Assembly: GCA_039714535.1 (NCBI GenBank)
Contig: JBDLJC010000067.1
Coordinates: forward strand, 1-15,165
DNA from: JAGXFP01 sp039714535
GTDB taxonomy: Bacteria > Desulfobacterota > Desulfobulbia > Desulfobulbales > JAGXFP01
DNA length: 15,165 bases
Reading direction: 5' to 3'
The number at the start of each line of letters is the position of its first letter. The first letter of the stretch is position 1. Positions 1-8,577 of this stretch are shown in pieces. Below the pieces are notes generated by a model. That model made no database searches and was not told the DNA's origin. It saw only the letters and a list, made by a program, of their open reading frames with translations. The translations under genes were made by a program, and so were the position numbers.

Positions 1-75
1 GCAGTCGTTGTCAACCGCGTTCATGTCGCCGTAAGGAGCCGCTAATATATAGCCTTTCAAATTTTTGTCAATCAC
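1..75 (-). CDS. Possible 5' fragment of a divergent unidentified gene
   Basis: The reverse strand is open from a stop complement at 91-93 to the window edge. From a GTG at 75-73 it reads V-I-D-K-N-L-K-G-Y-I-L-A-A-P-Y-G-D-M-N and runs off the window. The residue mix (GYILAAPYGDMN) looks protein-like, whereas the same stretch on the + strand is interrupted in two of its three frames. I see no clear Shine-Dalgarno before the GTG; a TTG at 60-58 or an ATG at 24-22 are other possible starts. If real, the gene is transcribed away from amrS, and the AT-rich stretch at about 60-220 would be a shared divergent promoter region. I do not recognise the family, and 25 codons are too few to be sure it is coding. 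Confidence 0.25.
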   Translation of the reverse strand, partial: MIDKNLKGYILAAPYGDMNAVDNDC

Positions 76-211
76 TTGTTTGTTTCTTTTTTAAAATAAA
101 CGCTTCTTACCTGTAACTAGCTGTAATCAAAGACTTTGTTTTTATTTGCCATTTACTCCCATATCGTGCGATACATTAATGATAGAATATAGTTCTACCA
201 TCTTTCACTCT

Positions 212-218
212 GGAGGAG
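212..218 (+). promoter_or_regulatory. Shine-Dalgarno deciding the amrS TTG start
   Basis: GGAGGAG lies 5 nt before the TTG at 224. It is the only strong ribosome-binding site near the 5' end of amrS, so it favours the TTG over the upstream ATG at 146, which has no comparable site. Confidence 0.7.
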
Positions 219-223
219 ACATC

Positions 224-1243
224 TTGACTGAGGCAATGTTTTATAAGATCATCAAAGGCAAAGAACCTACTGTCCAATGTTTTTTATGTAATCACAACTG
301 TAGAATAAAGGATGGACGCCGGGGAATATGTCAAGTCAGAGAAAACCGGGACGGCACCCTCTACAGTCTGGTTTATGGCCGACTGATCAGTGAAAACGTC
401 GACCCCATCGAAAAAAAACCGGTCTTTCATCTGCTGCCCGGCTCTCTGTCCTACTCAATATCTACAGTTGGTTGCAATTTCAGGTGCCGCCACTGCCAAA
501 ACTACGACATTTCCCAATACCCCTCTATGCACAGCAACGAAATCATCGGCAACCGGCGCAGTCCCGAGCAAGTAGTCACCAGCGCCCGTCAACAAGGTTG
601 TGCCAGCATCAGTTATACCTACGTTGAACCAACAATATTCTATGAATTTGCCCTGGATACAGCCCGCCTAGCCGCCGAACAAGACATCAAAAATATATTT
701 GTCAGTAACGGTTACACCAGCCCGGAGGCCACCCGGCAGATTGCCCCGTTCCTCGATGCTAACAACATCGATTTAAAGGCCTTTACCGACAAATTCTACC
801 GGGAAGTCTGCGGAGCCCGCCTGCAACCGGTGCTTAACACCATAACTCTCATGAAAGAATTGGGGGTCTGGGTGGAGGTAACAACCTTAATCATTCCCGG
901 CTGGAATGACTCCGACACTGAACTGCAAGATATTGCCAGCTTCATCAGATCAGTAGATCCCAATATACCGTGGCATGTAACCCGCTTCCACCCCACCTAC
1001 CAGATGACCGACCGCCCAGCCACCCCTACTACAACAATCAAGAAGGCCCGCGAAATCGGGTTGGCCGCCGGCCTGAAACACGTTTACACAGGCAATATGC
1101 CCGATCTCGAAGGAGAGAACACCTATTGTTCAACCTGCGGGGCAACGCTCATAGCCAGAGCGGGATTCAGCGCTAAAATCACCGGTCTGGGAAACGGCAC
1201 CTGTCAAAACTGCGCGGCAGCTCTAGCCGGTGTTTTCAAGTAG
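224..1243 (+). CDS. amrS: AmmeMemoRadiSam system radical SAM enzyme
   Basis: This is a radical SAM protein of the AmmeMemoRadiSam family, distantly related to pyruvate formate-lyase activating enzymes. The radical SAM motif CNFRCRHC gives three cysteines at residues 84, 88 and 91 for the SAM-binding [4Fe-4S] cluster. An N-terminal cysteine set (CFLCNHNC plus a later Cys, residues 19-36) and a C-terminal pair of CxxC motifs (CSTC, then CQNC) look like metal-binding knuckles and are typical of this family. The chosen start is TTG at 224, because GGAGGAG at 212-218 lies 5 nt upstream. The ATG at 146 would add 26 residues that look non-conserved, and an ATG at 236 is also possible. The length of 339 aa is usual for the family. 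The system is named for frequent co-occurrence with AMMECR1 and Memo proteins, but neither is beside it here. Its substrate is not established to my knowledge. Confidence 0.88.
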   Translation: MTEAMFYKIIKGKEPTVQCFLCNHNCRIKDGRRGICQVRENRDGTLYSLVYGRLISENVDPIEKKPVFHLLPGSLSYSISTVGCNFRCRHCQNYDISQYPSMHSNEIIGNRRSPEQVVTSARQQGCASISYTYVEPTIFYEFALDTARLAAEQDIKNIFVSNGYTSPEATRQIAPFLDANNIDLKAFTDKFYREVCGARLQPVLNTITLMKELGVWVEVTTLIIPGWNDSDTELQDIASFIRSVDPNIPWHVTRFHPTYQMTDRPATPTTTIKKAREIGLAAGLKHVYTGNMPDLEGENTYCSTCGATLIARAGFSAKITGLGNGTCQNCAAALAGVFK

Positions 1244-1954
1244 CACATAACATCCGACCAAACAAACAATCACGGCTTACTTATGCCCTCAAAATATCGG
1301 GCAAAAAAAGCTAGCCAGCGACGCGCATGAGGACAGGATAGCTGTATCTTCTGGATAGTTTTAACGGTCTTCGCTTTACTGCAACGCCAGCAATGTTAAG
1401 TTTGATTGCCATCGAGTTTTAGCCATTCAAACAAAATGGTTATATTTTCGTCAGCAACCCATGATTATTTACCCAATAAATCAGGCAATTACGAAGCCAC
1501 ACAAAACAGGTGAAAGATTACTGTTAAGCAACAGTATTTTAATTGACGAATTACCCCATATGATGTTTAATAATGCGATTTTTTTCTGCCAATTCAACCT
1601 CTGTATTTTGGACGAATACTTCATTGAAATATTCGGAATATATTGCCTGCGAATCAGGCTAATTTTCACCCTGACCTTTCTTTTTTTCCTGGTTTACCAA
1701 GGAATCACCGGTAGGCATCGGGCCAAGTTAGAGCCTCAGACTCTATGATTATATTAAGTCCGCACTAGCAAATACGACATACAGGAACCAGTAGCAACTA
1801 CGGCAACCAACCGTTTCTGATCGGCGGTAAGCACCACACCGATGAAGAGCAAACGGAGTTAGAGCTCCAATATTTGACGCAATTCGCGGCATATGTTCCA
1901 ATGATGCCGCGGACAATTGACCAGACAAAAGAATCAGACACACAGGAACCAGCC
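1244..1954. other. 711-nt spacer between amrS and carA, no convincing gene
   Basis: The spacer is visibly more AT-rich than the flanking genes and has stops in all frames at short intervals. The longest open stretch, at 1461-1748, has no ribosome-binding site and a composition unlike a conserved protein, so I do not call it. GCCC at 1285-1288 and GGGC at 1299-1302 can pair and are followed by seven A residues on the + strand, which is not a terminator in either direction. The only other structure I see is the inverted repeat at 1885-1911. The carA promoter should lie here, but no well-spaced -35/-10 pair is visible. Confidence 0.6.
1885..1911. repeat. 8-bp inverted repeat upstream of carA
   Basis: CGCGGCAT at 1885-1892 is perfectly complementary to ATGCCGCG at 1904-1911, with an 11-nt loop. 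It lies 43 nt before the carA ATG. No T tract follows, so it is not an intrinsic terminator. It could be an operator-like dyad or a hairpin in the carA leader, or chance. Confidence 0.4.
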
Positions 1955-3064
1955 ATGAAAGCACTTATAGCTCTGGAAGACGGTACCGTTTTCGAAGGCA
2001 GAACATTCGCCGGCAGCGGTGAAGTCAATGGGGAAATCGTCTTTAACACCGGCATGTCCGGTTACCAGGAGGTTCTCACCGACCCTTCCTACAAAGGCCA
2101 GATCGTCACCATGACCTATCCCCTTATTGGTAATTACGGGGTCAACCTAGAAGACATGGAATCCCACCGGATCCATCCCGGAGCCATCATCGTCAAGGAA
2201 TACAATGCTATCCCCAGCAACTTTCGCTCCACCGCCACCCTGGCCGATTTTTTGAACGAATACAATATCCCAGGCATTGAAGGGGTTGACACCCGGGCTC
2301 TGACCCGTCTCCTCCGCGTGAAAGGTTCAATGCAGGGGGTTATCTCCACCACCGATCTCGACCCGGATTCCCTGGTCACTAAGGCCAAGGCCATTGAAGG
2401 TCTGGTCGGCCGCGATCTGGTTCAGGAGGTCGCCTGTGAAAAGCCCTACGGCTGGGCCGACAACGAGCCGGTTGAGGGTGACAATTTCTCCACCGCCGGC
2501 CCAGGCAAATATAAGGTAGTGGTCCTTGATTTAGGTCTTAAATTCAACCAGGCCCGCCGGCTGGCTGCCAACGGTTGCCGGGTCCAGATAGTCCCGGCCA
2601 CAACCCCGGCCAAGCAGATCCTGGCCATGAACCCGGATGGTATCTTTCTCTCCAACGGCCCCGGCGATCCAGCTGGAGTAGAGGGGGTGGTCGATACCAT
2701 CAGGGAACTGCTTGGTAAAAAACCGATCTTCGGCATCTGCCTGGGTCACCAGATCTTGGGGCTGGCCTACGGAGCCAAGACCTATAAATTGAAATTTGGT
2801 CATCGTGGCGCCAACCAGCCGGTTAAAGATCTCCAGACCGGCCGGGTCGAAATTACCTCCCAGAACCATGGTTTTTGCGTCGATCCAAAATCCCTGGATA
2901 CGAAAAAAGTTGAAATAACCCACGTCAACTTGAGTGACGGCAGCCTTGAAGGCATGCGCCACCGTGAGTATCCGGCCTTTTCGGTCCAGCATCATCCCGA
3001 AGACGCGCCCGGCCCCCATGACGCCTCATACCTGTTCGGTCGTTTCGCCGAGATGATGAAATAA
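1955..3064 (+). CDS. carA: Carbamoyl-phosphate synthase small (glutaminase) subunit
   Basis: CarA hydrolyses glutamine and channels the ammonia to CarB for carbamoyl phosphate synthesis, which feeds pyrimidine and arginine synthesis in the cytoplasm. The N-terminal CarA domain (MKALIALEDGTVFEG, GMSGYQEVLTDPSY) is followed from about residue 186 by a class I glutamine amidotransferase domain. The nucleophile is Cys262 in FGICLGHQ, and the triad is completed by His347 and Glu349 in HHPEDAPGPHD. The start is ATG 1955, where CarA homology begins and where ACAGGA at 1942-1947 lies 7 nt upstream. An in-frame TTG at 1874 would add 27 unlikely residues. The product is 369 aa, normal for the family. 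It lies 60 nt upstream of carB in the usual carAB order, presumably in one operon. Confidence 0.97.
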   Translation: MKALIALEDGTVFEGRTFAGSGEVNGEIVFNTGMSGYQEVLTDPSYKGQIVTMTYPLIGNYGVNLEDMESHRIHPGAIIVKEYNAIPSNFRSTATLADFLNEYNIPGIEGVDTRALTRLLRVKGSMQGVISTTDLDPDSLVTKAKAIEGLVGRDLVQEVACEKPYGWADNEPVEGDNFSTAGPGKYKVVVLDLGLKFNQARRLAANGCRVQIVPATTPAKQILAMNPDGIFLSNGPGDPAGVEGVVDTIRELLGKKPIFGICLGHQILGLAYGAKTYKLKFGHRGANQPVKDLQTGRVEITSQNHGFCVDPKSLDTKKVEITHVNLSDGSLEGMRHREYPAFSVQHHPEDAPGPHDASYLFGRFAEMMK

Positions 3065-3124
3065 AATAACCAGGCCTGTTACATCGATATTCAGACACAA
3101 TAAATTTAAGAGATAATTGATCCC

Positions 3125-6100
3125 ATGCCAAAACGAACTGATATCCATAAAATCCTGATCATCGGCTCCGGCCCCATCATCATCAGCCAGGCCTGTGAAT
3201 TTGATTATTCCGGCACCCAGGCAGTCAAAGCCTTGAAAGAGGAAGGTTACGAGGTGATCCTGATCAACTCCAACCCCGCCACCATCATGACCGATCCGGA
3301 GATTGCCGACCGCACCTATATCGAACCGATCACCCCTGAAATGGTGGCCAAAATCATTGAAAAAGAGCGCCCGGATGCGCTGCTGCCTACTCTTGGCGGC
3401 CAGACTGGTCTCAATACCGCGATTAAAGTCGCGGAGATGGGTGTCCTTGAAAAATATAATGTCGAAATGCTGGCCGCCGACGTTGATGTCATCCACAAGG
3501 CGGAAAGCCGTGAACCCTTCCGGGCCGCAATGCACAAAATCGGCCTGAAGGTTCCCGGAAGCGTTATCGCCCACACCATTGAAGAGGTTCGCGAGGCTAT
3601 CGACGTAATCGGTTTCCCGATCATTGTCCGACCCAGTTTTACCTTGGGGGGGACCGGAGGCGGCGTCGCTTACAACACACAGGAACTGGAAGAGCTCTGC
3701 ACAGCCGGCCTTGACCTCAGTCTCAACACCGAGATCATGCTAGAGAAAAGCCTTCTGGGCTGGAAGGAATACGAACTTGAATTGATGCGCGACAAGAACG
3801 ACAACGTCGTCGTTATCTGCTCCATCGAAAACATGGACGCCATGGGAGTCCATACCGGCGACTCCATCACCGTGGCCCCGGCCCAGACCCTTAGCGACCG
3901 CGAATATCAGGATATGCGTGATGCCTCCATCGCCATCATCCGGGAGATCGGGGTCGAGACCGGCGGGTCCAACGTCCAGTTCGCAGTGAACCCCGAAAAC
4001 GGCGAGTTGATGGTCATCGAGATGAATCCACGGGTATCACGCAGTTCGGCCCTGGCCTCCAAGGCCACCGGCTTCCCGATCGCCAAAATCGCCGCCAAAC
4101 TGGCGGTAGGTTATACCCTGGATGAAATACCCAACGACATCACCCGGGAAACCTATGCCGCTTTTGAACCAACCATCGACTACTGCGTCGTCAAAATTCC
4201 CCGTTGGACCTTTGAAAAATTCCCCGAAGCGGAAGATATCCTGACCACAGCGATGAAATCGGTGGGCGAAACCATGGCCATTGGCCGAACCTTCAAAGAG
4301 GCCTTTCAGAAAGGGATGCGCTCCCTGGAAATCGGCATCACCGGTTTCGGGGCCGACCCAAAATTCAATCTTGAAGATCTGGAACAGACCGACCTGGAAA
4401 ACAGTATGCGAACCCCAAACTCCCAGAGACTTTTCCAGCTCTACGAGGGACTGCGCCGGGGCATGACAGCCGATGATATATTTCAGATCACCGCCATCGA
4501 CCCCTGGTATCTCAACAATCTGCAACAGATCGTCACTCTGGAAGCGAAAATCAGAGAACGCGGCTTCTCCGGTCTGGACCGTGATTTCCTCTATCAGGCC
4601 AAACAGTACGGCTTTTCGGACCGACAGTTGGCCCATCTGACCGGCACCAGCGCTCAGGACATTCGTGAGTTACGCGATAAAACCGGGATTCGAGCCGTAT
4701 ATAAGCTTGTCGACACCTGCGCCGCCGAGTTCGAGGCCTACACACCATATTATTACTCGACCTATGAGACTGAAGACGAGTCCCGACCTTCCGCCAGCCG
4801 CAAAGTCATGATTCTGGGCGGCGGCCCCAACCGGATCGGTCAGGGTATCGAATTCGACTACTGCTGCGTTCACGCCGCCTTCGCTCTGGAGGAGATCGGC
4901 ATTGAATCAATCATGGTCAACTCCAACCCGGAGACCGTCAGTACCGACTATGACACTTCCGACCGCCTCTACTTCGAGCCCCTGACCCACGAAGATGTCC
5001 TGAACATTATCGAAAGCGAGAAACCAGAAGGGGTAATCGTTCAGTTCGGCGGCCAGACCCCACTAAATCTGGCCGTCCCCCTGGCCGAGGCCGGGGTCCC
5101 GATCCTGGGCACCTCACCAGACTCCATCGATCGGGCCGAAGATCGTGAACGATTCCAGCAATTCCTCCATAAGCTCAATCTCAAACAGCCTGAGAACGGT
5201 ACCGCCCGAACCCCTGAAGAAGCCCTGCAAATCGCCAACGAGATCAGTTATCCGGTGGTTGTCCGCCCCTCCTACGTCCTGGGCGGCCGGGCCATGCGCA
5301 TCGTCTATAACGACAATGACCTGAACGACTACATGACTTCAGCTATCAATGTTTCTCCGGAAAAACCGATCCTGATCGACAAGTTCCTGAAGGACGCGGT
5401 AGAAGTCGATGTCGATGCGATCTGCGATGGCGAAATCACGGTAATCGGCGGCATCATGGAACATATCGAAGAAGCCGGCATCCATTCCGGTGATTCCGCC
5501 TGCGTCCTGCCCCCCCATACCTTATCAAGCGAGATGCTCGAAATTATCAAAGAAGCAACCCGGGCCATGGCCATTGAATTGAAGGTCCTGGGCCTGATGA
5601 ATATCCAATACGCCGTCAAAGACAAGGAGCTCTATGTCCTGGAGGTCAACCCTCGGGCATCCCGAACCATTCCCTTTGTCTGTAAAGCAACCGGGGTCTC
5701 GCTGGCCAAACTGGCCACCAAAGTTATGCTGGGCATGAAGCTCGCCGATCTCGGCCTGACTACCGAAGTTGAGGTCGCCCATCATGCGGTCAAAGAAGCC
5801 GTCTTCCCCTTTGACCGCTTTGCCAATGTCGACACCCTCCTCGGACCGGAGATGAAATCAACCGGCGAGGTTATGGGCCTGTCTGATTCGGTCGGAATCG
5901 CCTTTGCCAAAGCCCAGATTGCGGCTGGCCAGAAAATCCCTGAAAAAGGCAATGTCTTTATCAGCGTTCAGGACCGACACAAGCCCGCCATTCTCCCGAT
6001 TGCCAGGGAGCTTATTGAAATGGGCTTCAAGATCCTGGCCACCGGCGGCACCGCCGCTTATCTAGCAGAGCAGAATCTGAGCTGCACCAAGATCAACAAA

Positions 6101-6340
6101 ATATCCGAGGGCCGCCCCCATATCCATGATAAGATCCACGATAAGGATATCCAATGGATCATTAACACTTCGATGGGTACCAGAACCACGGAAGATTCTT
6201 ACATTATCAGAAGGGCCGCCCTGGATTTTCATCTGCCCTATACCACAACTATAGCCGGGGTCCAGGCCATGACCATGGCAATAGCCGCTACCCAACAGGC
6301 TGATCTGGAAGTTAAGGCTGTCCAGGAGTATTTCATTTAG
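3125..6340 (+). CDS. carB: Carbamoyl-phosphate synthase large subunit
   Basis: CarB makes carbamoyl phosphate from bicarbonate, two ATP and the ammonia released by CarA. The 1071-aa chain has the family's internal duplication. The first half carries an ATP-grasp motif at about 169 (RPSFTLGGTGGG) for carboxyphosphate formation. The second half carries one at about 714 (RPSYVLGGRAMR) for carbamate phosphorylation. Each half opens with a matching nucleotide-fold segment (ILIIGSGPIIISQACEFDYS and VMILGGGPNRIGQGIEFDYC). Residues from about 940 form the MGS-like regulatory domain (FISVQDRHKP, LATGGTAAYL), which in well-studied enzymes binds allosteric effectors. The ATG at 3125 begins the typical MPKRTDI N-terminus, and its ribosome-binding site (AAGAGA) is weak, so translation may depend partly on carA. 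It is full length with no missing motif seen. Confidence 0.98.
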   Translation: MPKRTDIHKILIIGSGPIIISQACEFDYSGTQAVKALKEEGYEVILINSNPATIMTDPEIADRTYIEPITPEMVAKIIEKERPDALLPTLGGQTGLNTAIKVAEMGVLEKYNVEMLAADVDVIHKAESREPFRAAMHKIGLKVPGSVIAHTIEEVREAIDVIGFPIIVRPSFTLGGTGGGVAYNTQELEELCTAGLDLSLNTEIMLEKSLLGWKEYELELMRDKNDNVVVICSIENMDAMGVHTGDSITVAPAQTLSDREYQDMRDASIAIIREIGVETGGSNVQFAVNPENGELMVIEMNPRVSRSSALASKATGFPIAKIAAKLAVGYTLDEIPNDITRETYAAFEPTIDYCVVKIPRWTFEKFPEAEDILTTAMKSVGETMAIGRTFKEAFQKGMRSLEIGITGFGADPKFNLEDLEQTDLENSMRTPNSQRLFQLYEGLRRGMTADDIFQITAIDPWYLNNLQQIVTLEAKIRERGFSGLDRDFLYQAKQYGFSDRQLAHLTGTSAQDIRELRDKTGIRAVYKLVDTCAAEFEAYTPYYYSTYETEDESRPSASRKVMILGGGPNRIGQGIEFDYCCVHAAFALEEIGIESIMVNSNPETVSTDYDTSDRLYFEPLTHEDVLNIIESEKPEGVIVQFGGQTPLNLAVPLAEAGVPILGTSPDSIDRAEDRERFQQFLHKLNLKQPENGTARTPEEALQIANEISYPVVVRPSYVLGGRAMRIVYNDNDLNDYMTSAINVSPEKPILIDKFLKDAVEVDVDAICDGEITVIGGIMEHIEEAGIHSGDSACVLPPHTLSSEMLEIIKEATRAMAIELKVLGLMNIQYAVKDKELYVLEVNPRASRTIPFVCKATGVSLAKLATKVMLGMKLADLGLTTEVEVAHHAVKEAVFPFDRFANVDTLLGPEMKSTGEVMGLSDSVGIAFAKAQIAAGQKIPEKGNVFISVQDRHKPAILPIARELIEMGFKILATGGTAAYLAEQNLSCTKINKISEGRPHIHDKIHDKDIQWIINTSMGTRTTEDSYIIRRAALDFHLPYTTTIAGVQAMTMAIAATQQADLEVKAVQEYFI

Positions 6341-6374
6341 TCTCTGGCCGAAAACGAGGGTTTTTAAAGTCCCC

Positions 6375-6442
6375 TAAACAGCGAGGTCATAGGGATATAA
6401 AAATTACTTATGACAAACGCTGGTTAAGAACTCCTTTTTTTT
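6375..6442 (+). terminator. Two-tier hairpin plus T8 tract after carB (possible terminator or leader element)
   Basis: CAGCG at 6379-6383 pairs with CGCTG at 6418-6422. Inside it GTCATA (6386-6391) pairs with TATGAC (6409-6414) around a 17-nt AT-rich loop. Allowing one A-G mismatch, the outer stem extends to TAA 6375-6377 with TTA 6424-6426. Eight Ts follow at 6435-6442 and eight more at 6449-6456. The 8-nt gap between stem and T tract is long for a classical intrinsic terminator, so this may be a weak terminator of carAB or a structured element upstream of ftsH. Confidence 0.4.
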
Positions 6443-6599
6443 GTGACATTTTTTTTAAGCTACTGGACTTTCCCAGCGACAGTACTTAATAATTAATAGT
6501 CGGTTTTGTAGAACCGGGCTTTATACAGGTATCAGTAAAAAACTGAACAGTCTTAATCCCAACTAATCATAAGTTACACAGAATCTTTCGGGTGAACCT

Positions 6600-8456
6600 T
6601 TGAATACCTTTTACAAAAATCTATCCATGTGGCTGGTTATCGGCCTGACCATGATCCTGCTTTTCAATCTCTTTAATCAACAACCCCCTGTTTCTCTGGA
6701 AAAAAATTACAGCGAATTCATGGCCAATGTTGAGGACGGAGGGATTGCCGACGTATCAATAGAGGGCAACGTCATCACCGGCACCACCCGTGGCGGTGAC
6801 CGGTTCAAATCCATCGCCCCCCTTACCGATACGGAACTCATCCCCATCCTCCGGGATAACGGCGTTAATATTAAGGTCAAACCGGAGGAAGAGACCCCTT
6901 GGTACATAACCTTGATGGTTTCCTGGTTCCCAATGCTGCTGTTGATTGGAGTCTGGATCTTCTTCATGCGCCAGATGCAGGCAGGAGGCGGCAAGGCCAT
7001 GTCTTTCGGTAAAAGCAAGGCACGGATGATGAGTAAAGAGGAAAGCAAAATAACTTTTGCAGATGTAGCTGGTATTGACGAGGCCAAGGAGGAACTGTCC
7101 GAGATCATCGATTTCCTGAGAGAACCCAAAAAATTCACCCGCCTTGGTGGCCGGATCCCCAAAGGCGTCCTGCTGATGGGCTCTCCTGGCACCGGTAAAA
7201 CCCTGCTGGCCAAAGCCATTGCCGGTGAGGCGGAGGTGCCGTTCTTCACAATCAGCGGTTCTGATTTTGTCGAAATGTTTGTCGGCGTTGGCGCCTCCCG
7301 GGTTCGCGACCTCTTCACCCAGGGCAAGAAAAACGCCCCCTGTATAATTTTTATCGATGAGATTGATGCGGTTGGTCGCCATCGTGGGGCCGGCCTCGGC
7401 GGGGGCCACGATGAGCGTGAGCAAACCTTGAACCAGCTGCTGGTTGAGATGGACGGTTTTGAGGCCAACGAAGGAGTCATCATCGTCGCCGCCACCAACC
7501 GGCCCGATGTTCTTGATCCCGCCCTGCTCCGTCCCGGCCGCTTTGATCGCCAGGTTGTAGTGCCAAGCCCGGACGTAAAGGGCCGCGAGATGATTCTGAT
7601 CGTTCATGGCCGCAAGATCCCCATGACCGATGACGTTGACTTTGCCGTTATCGCCCGCGGCACCCCTGGATTTTCTGGCGCAGACCTGGAAAATATGGTT
7701 AACGAAGGCGCCTTGCTGGCGGCCCGTGAGGGAGCGGACAAAGTAACCATGCACCATCTGGAGATGGCCAAAGATAAAGTCATGATGGGCACCGAGCGGC
7801 GGAGCATGATCATCACCGAGGAAGAAAAAGAGACCACCGCCTACCACGAGGCGGGTCACACCCTGGTCGCTCTGCTCCTGCCCGGCACCGACCCGGTCCA
7901 TAAAGTTTCGATCATTCCCCGGGGCCGGGCTCTCGGCCTGACCCAGTATCTACCGACCGAAGAAAAGCATACCCAATCCAAAAGCTACCTGGAAAATTTC
8001 CTCTGCTGTCTGCTGGGCGGAAGATTGGCCGAAGAACTTATTTTTAATGAGCTTACCACCGGCGCCGGCAACGACCTGGAACGAGCCACCAGTCTTGCCC
8101 GAAAGATGGTCTGTGAATATGGCATGAGCGACGCCATGGGGCCATTGACCTACGGCAAAAAGGAAGAGCAGATCTTTCTGGGCCGGGAAATCGCCCAGCA
8201 TCGCGATTTCAGTGAACATACTGCGGTTCTTATCGATGATGAGGTCAAGGCAATAGTGGTAGCTGCCAACGACAGGGCCAAGCAGTTAATGGCTGACAAC
8301 ATCGGAACCCTTAAGGCCCTGGCCGAGGCCATTATCGAAAAAGAGACCATTGATCAAAATGACATCAATGAGGTCCTGAAAGCGAGCAATTGCAAGATTC
8401 CGGAAATAAATCAACAAAAGCTAGATAACGCCACCGGGGCTACCACCCCAGCCTAA
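6600..8456 (+). CDS. ftsH: ATP-dependent zinc metalloprotease FtsH
   Basis: FtsH is a membrane-anchored hexameric AAA+ protease that extracts and degrades misfolded membrane proteins and some cytoplasmic regulators. Membrane segments are seen at about residues 8-26 and 101-122, flanking a short periplasmic domain. The AAA module follows: Walker A GSPGTGKT at 194-201, pore-loop FVG at 227-229, Walker B IIFIDE at 249-254, and the second region of homology (ATNRPDVLDPALLRPGRFD) at 298-316. The protease part has the zinc site HEAGH at 416-420 and a likely third ligand, Asp492, in GAGNDLERA. Walker A has Ser where GPPGTGKT is commonest. The start is TTG 6600, preceded by GGGTGA at 6590-6595, because the MNTFYKNLSMWLVIGL segment matches FtsH N-termini. 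The first ATG (6627) would clip the first membrane segment. The length, 618 aa, is normal. Confidence 0.97.
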   Translation: MNTFYKNLSMWLVIGLTMILLFNLFNQQPPVSLEKNYSEFMANVEDGGIADVSIEGNVITGTTRGGDRFKSIAPLTDTELIPILRDNGVNIKVKPEEETPWYITLMVSWFPMLLLIGVWIFFMRQMQAGGGKAMSFGKSKARMMSKEESKITFADVAGIDEAKEELSEIIDFLREPKKFTRLGGRIPKGVLLMGSPGTGKTLLAKAIAGEAEVPFFTISGSDFVEMFVGVGASRVRDLFTQGKKNAPCIIFIDEIDAVGRHRGAGLGGGHDEREQTLNQLLVEMDGFEANEGVIIVAATNRPDVLDPALLRPGRFDRQVVVPSPDVKGREMILIVHGRKIPMTDDVDFAVIARGTPGFSGADLENMVNEGALLAAREGADKVTMHHLEMAKDKVMMGTERRSMIITEEEKETTAYHEAGHTLVALLLPGTDPVHKVSIIPRGRALGLTQYLPTEEKHTQSKSYLENFLCCLLGGRLAEELIFNELTTGAGNDLERATSLARKMVCEYGMSDAMGPLTYGKKEEQIFLGREIAQHRDFSEHTAVLIDDEVKAIVVAANDRAKQLMADNIGTLKALAEAIIEKETIDQNDINEVLKASNCKIPEINQQKLDNATGATTPA

Positions 8457-8535
8457 AAGCTACTTCTTTTAAGGACAAGGACATATGGGGGCAAACTTTT
8501 CTGCTGGCTAACCAAGCAACAGGAGAGCCCCATCC

Positions 8536-8565
8536 ATGCCAGAGGCAATCTTCATCTTAATGTAA
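8536..8565 (+). other. Nine-codon open frame upstream of folP with a good ribosome-binding site
   Basis: ATG 8536 to TAA 8563-8565 encodes MPEAIFILM and is preceded by AGGAGA at 8521-8526. It is in frame with folP, whose ATG begins 12 nt after the stop and has no visible ribosome-binding site of its own. This could be a leader peptide or coupling device that delivers ribosomes to folP, or a relic of an older start. A second tiny frame, ATG 8485 (MGANFSAG), also follows AAGGAC. Both could be chance. Confidence 0.3.
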
Positions 8566-8577
8566 TTTCACAACCTA

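Noticed and set aside
1299..1340. GGGCAAA followed by GACGC, loosely like a cyclic-di-GMP (GEMM) riboswitch
   Set aside because: The GAAA tetraloop, its receptor and the paired P1 stems are not present in the right order. The resemblance is a few bases only.
1461..1748. 95-codon open frame in the amrS-carA spacer
   Set aside because: It has no ribosome-binding site, a composition rich in Ile, Phe and Leu from AT-rich DNA, and no recognisable motif. An overlapping antisense frame is equally long, as expected by chance.
1874..1954. Upstream TTG start for carA, and TTGACG at 1874-1879 as a -35 box
   Set aside because: The extra 27 residues do not look like CarA, and a good ribosome-binding site precedes ATG 1955. 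No -10 box is found 16-18 nt after TTGACG.
6756..7901. 381-codon open frame antisense to ftsH
   Set aside because: It lies wholly opposite ftsH, which has every family motif. Long antisense frames arise from the codon bias of GC-rich genes, and its sequence resembles no protein I know.
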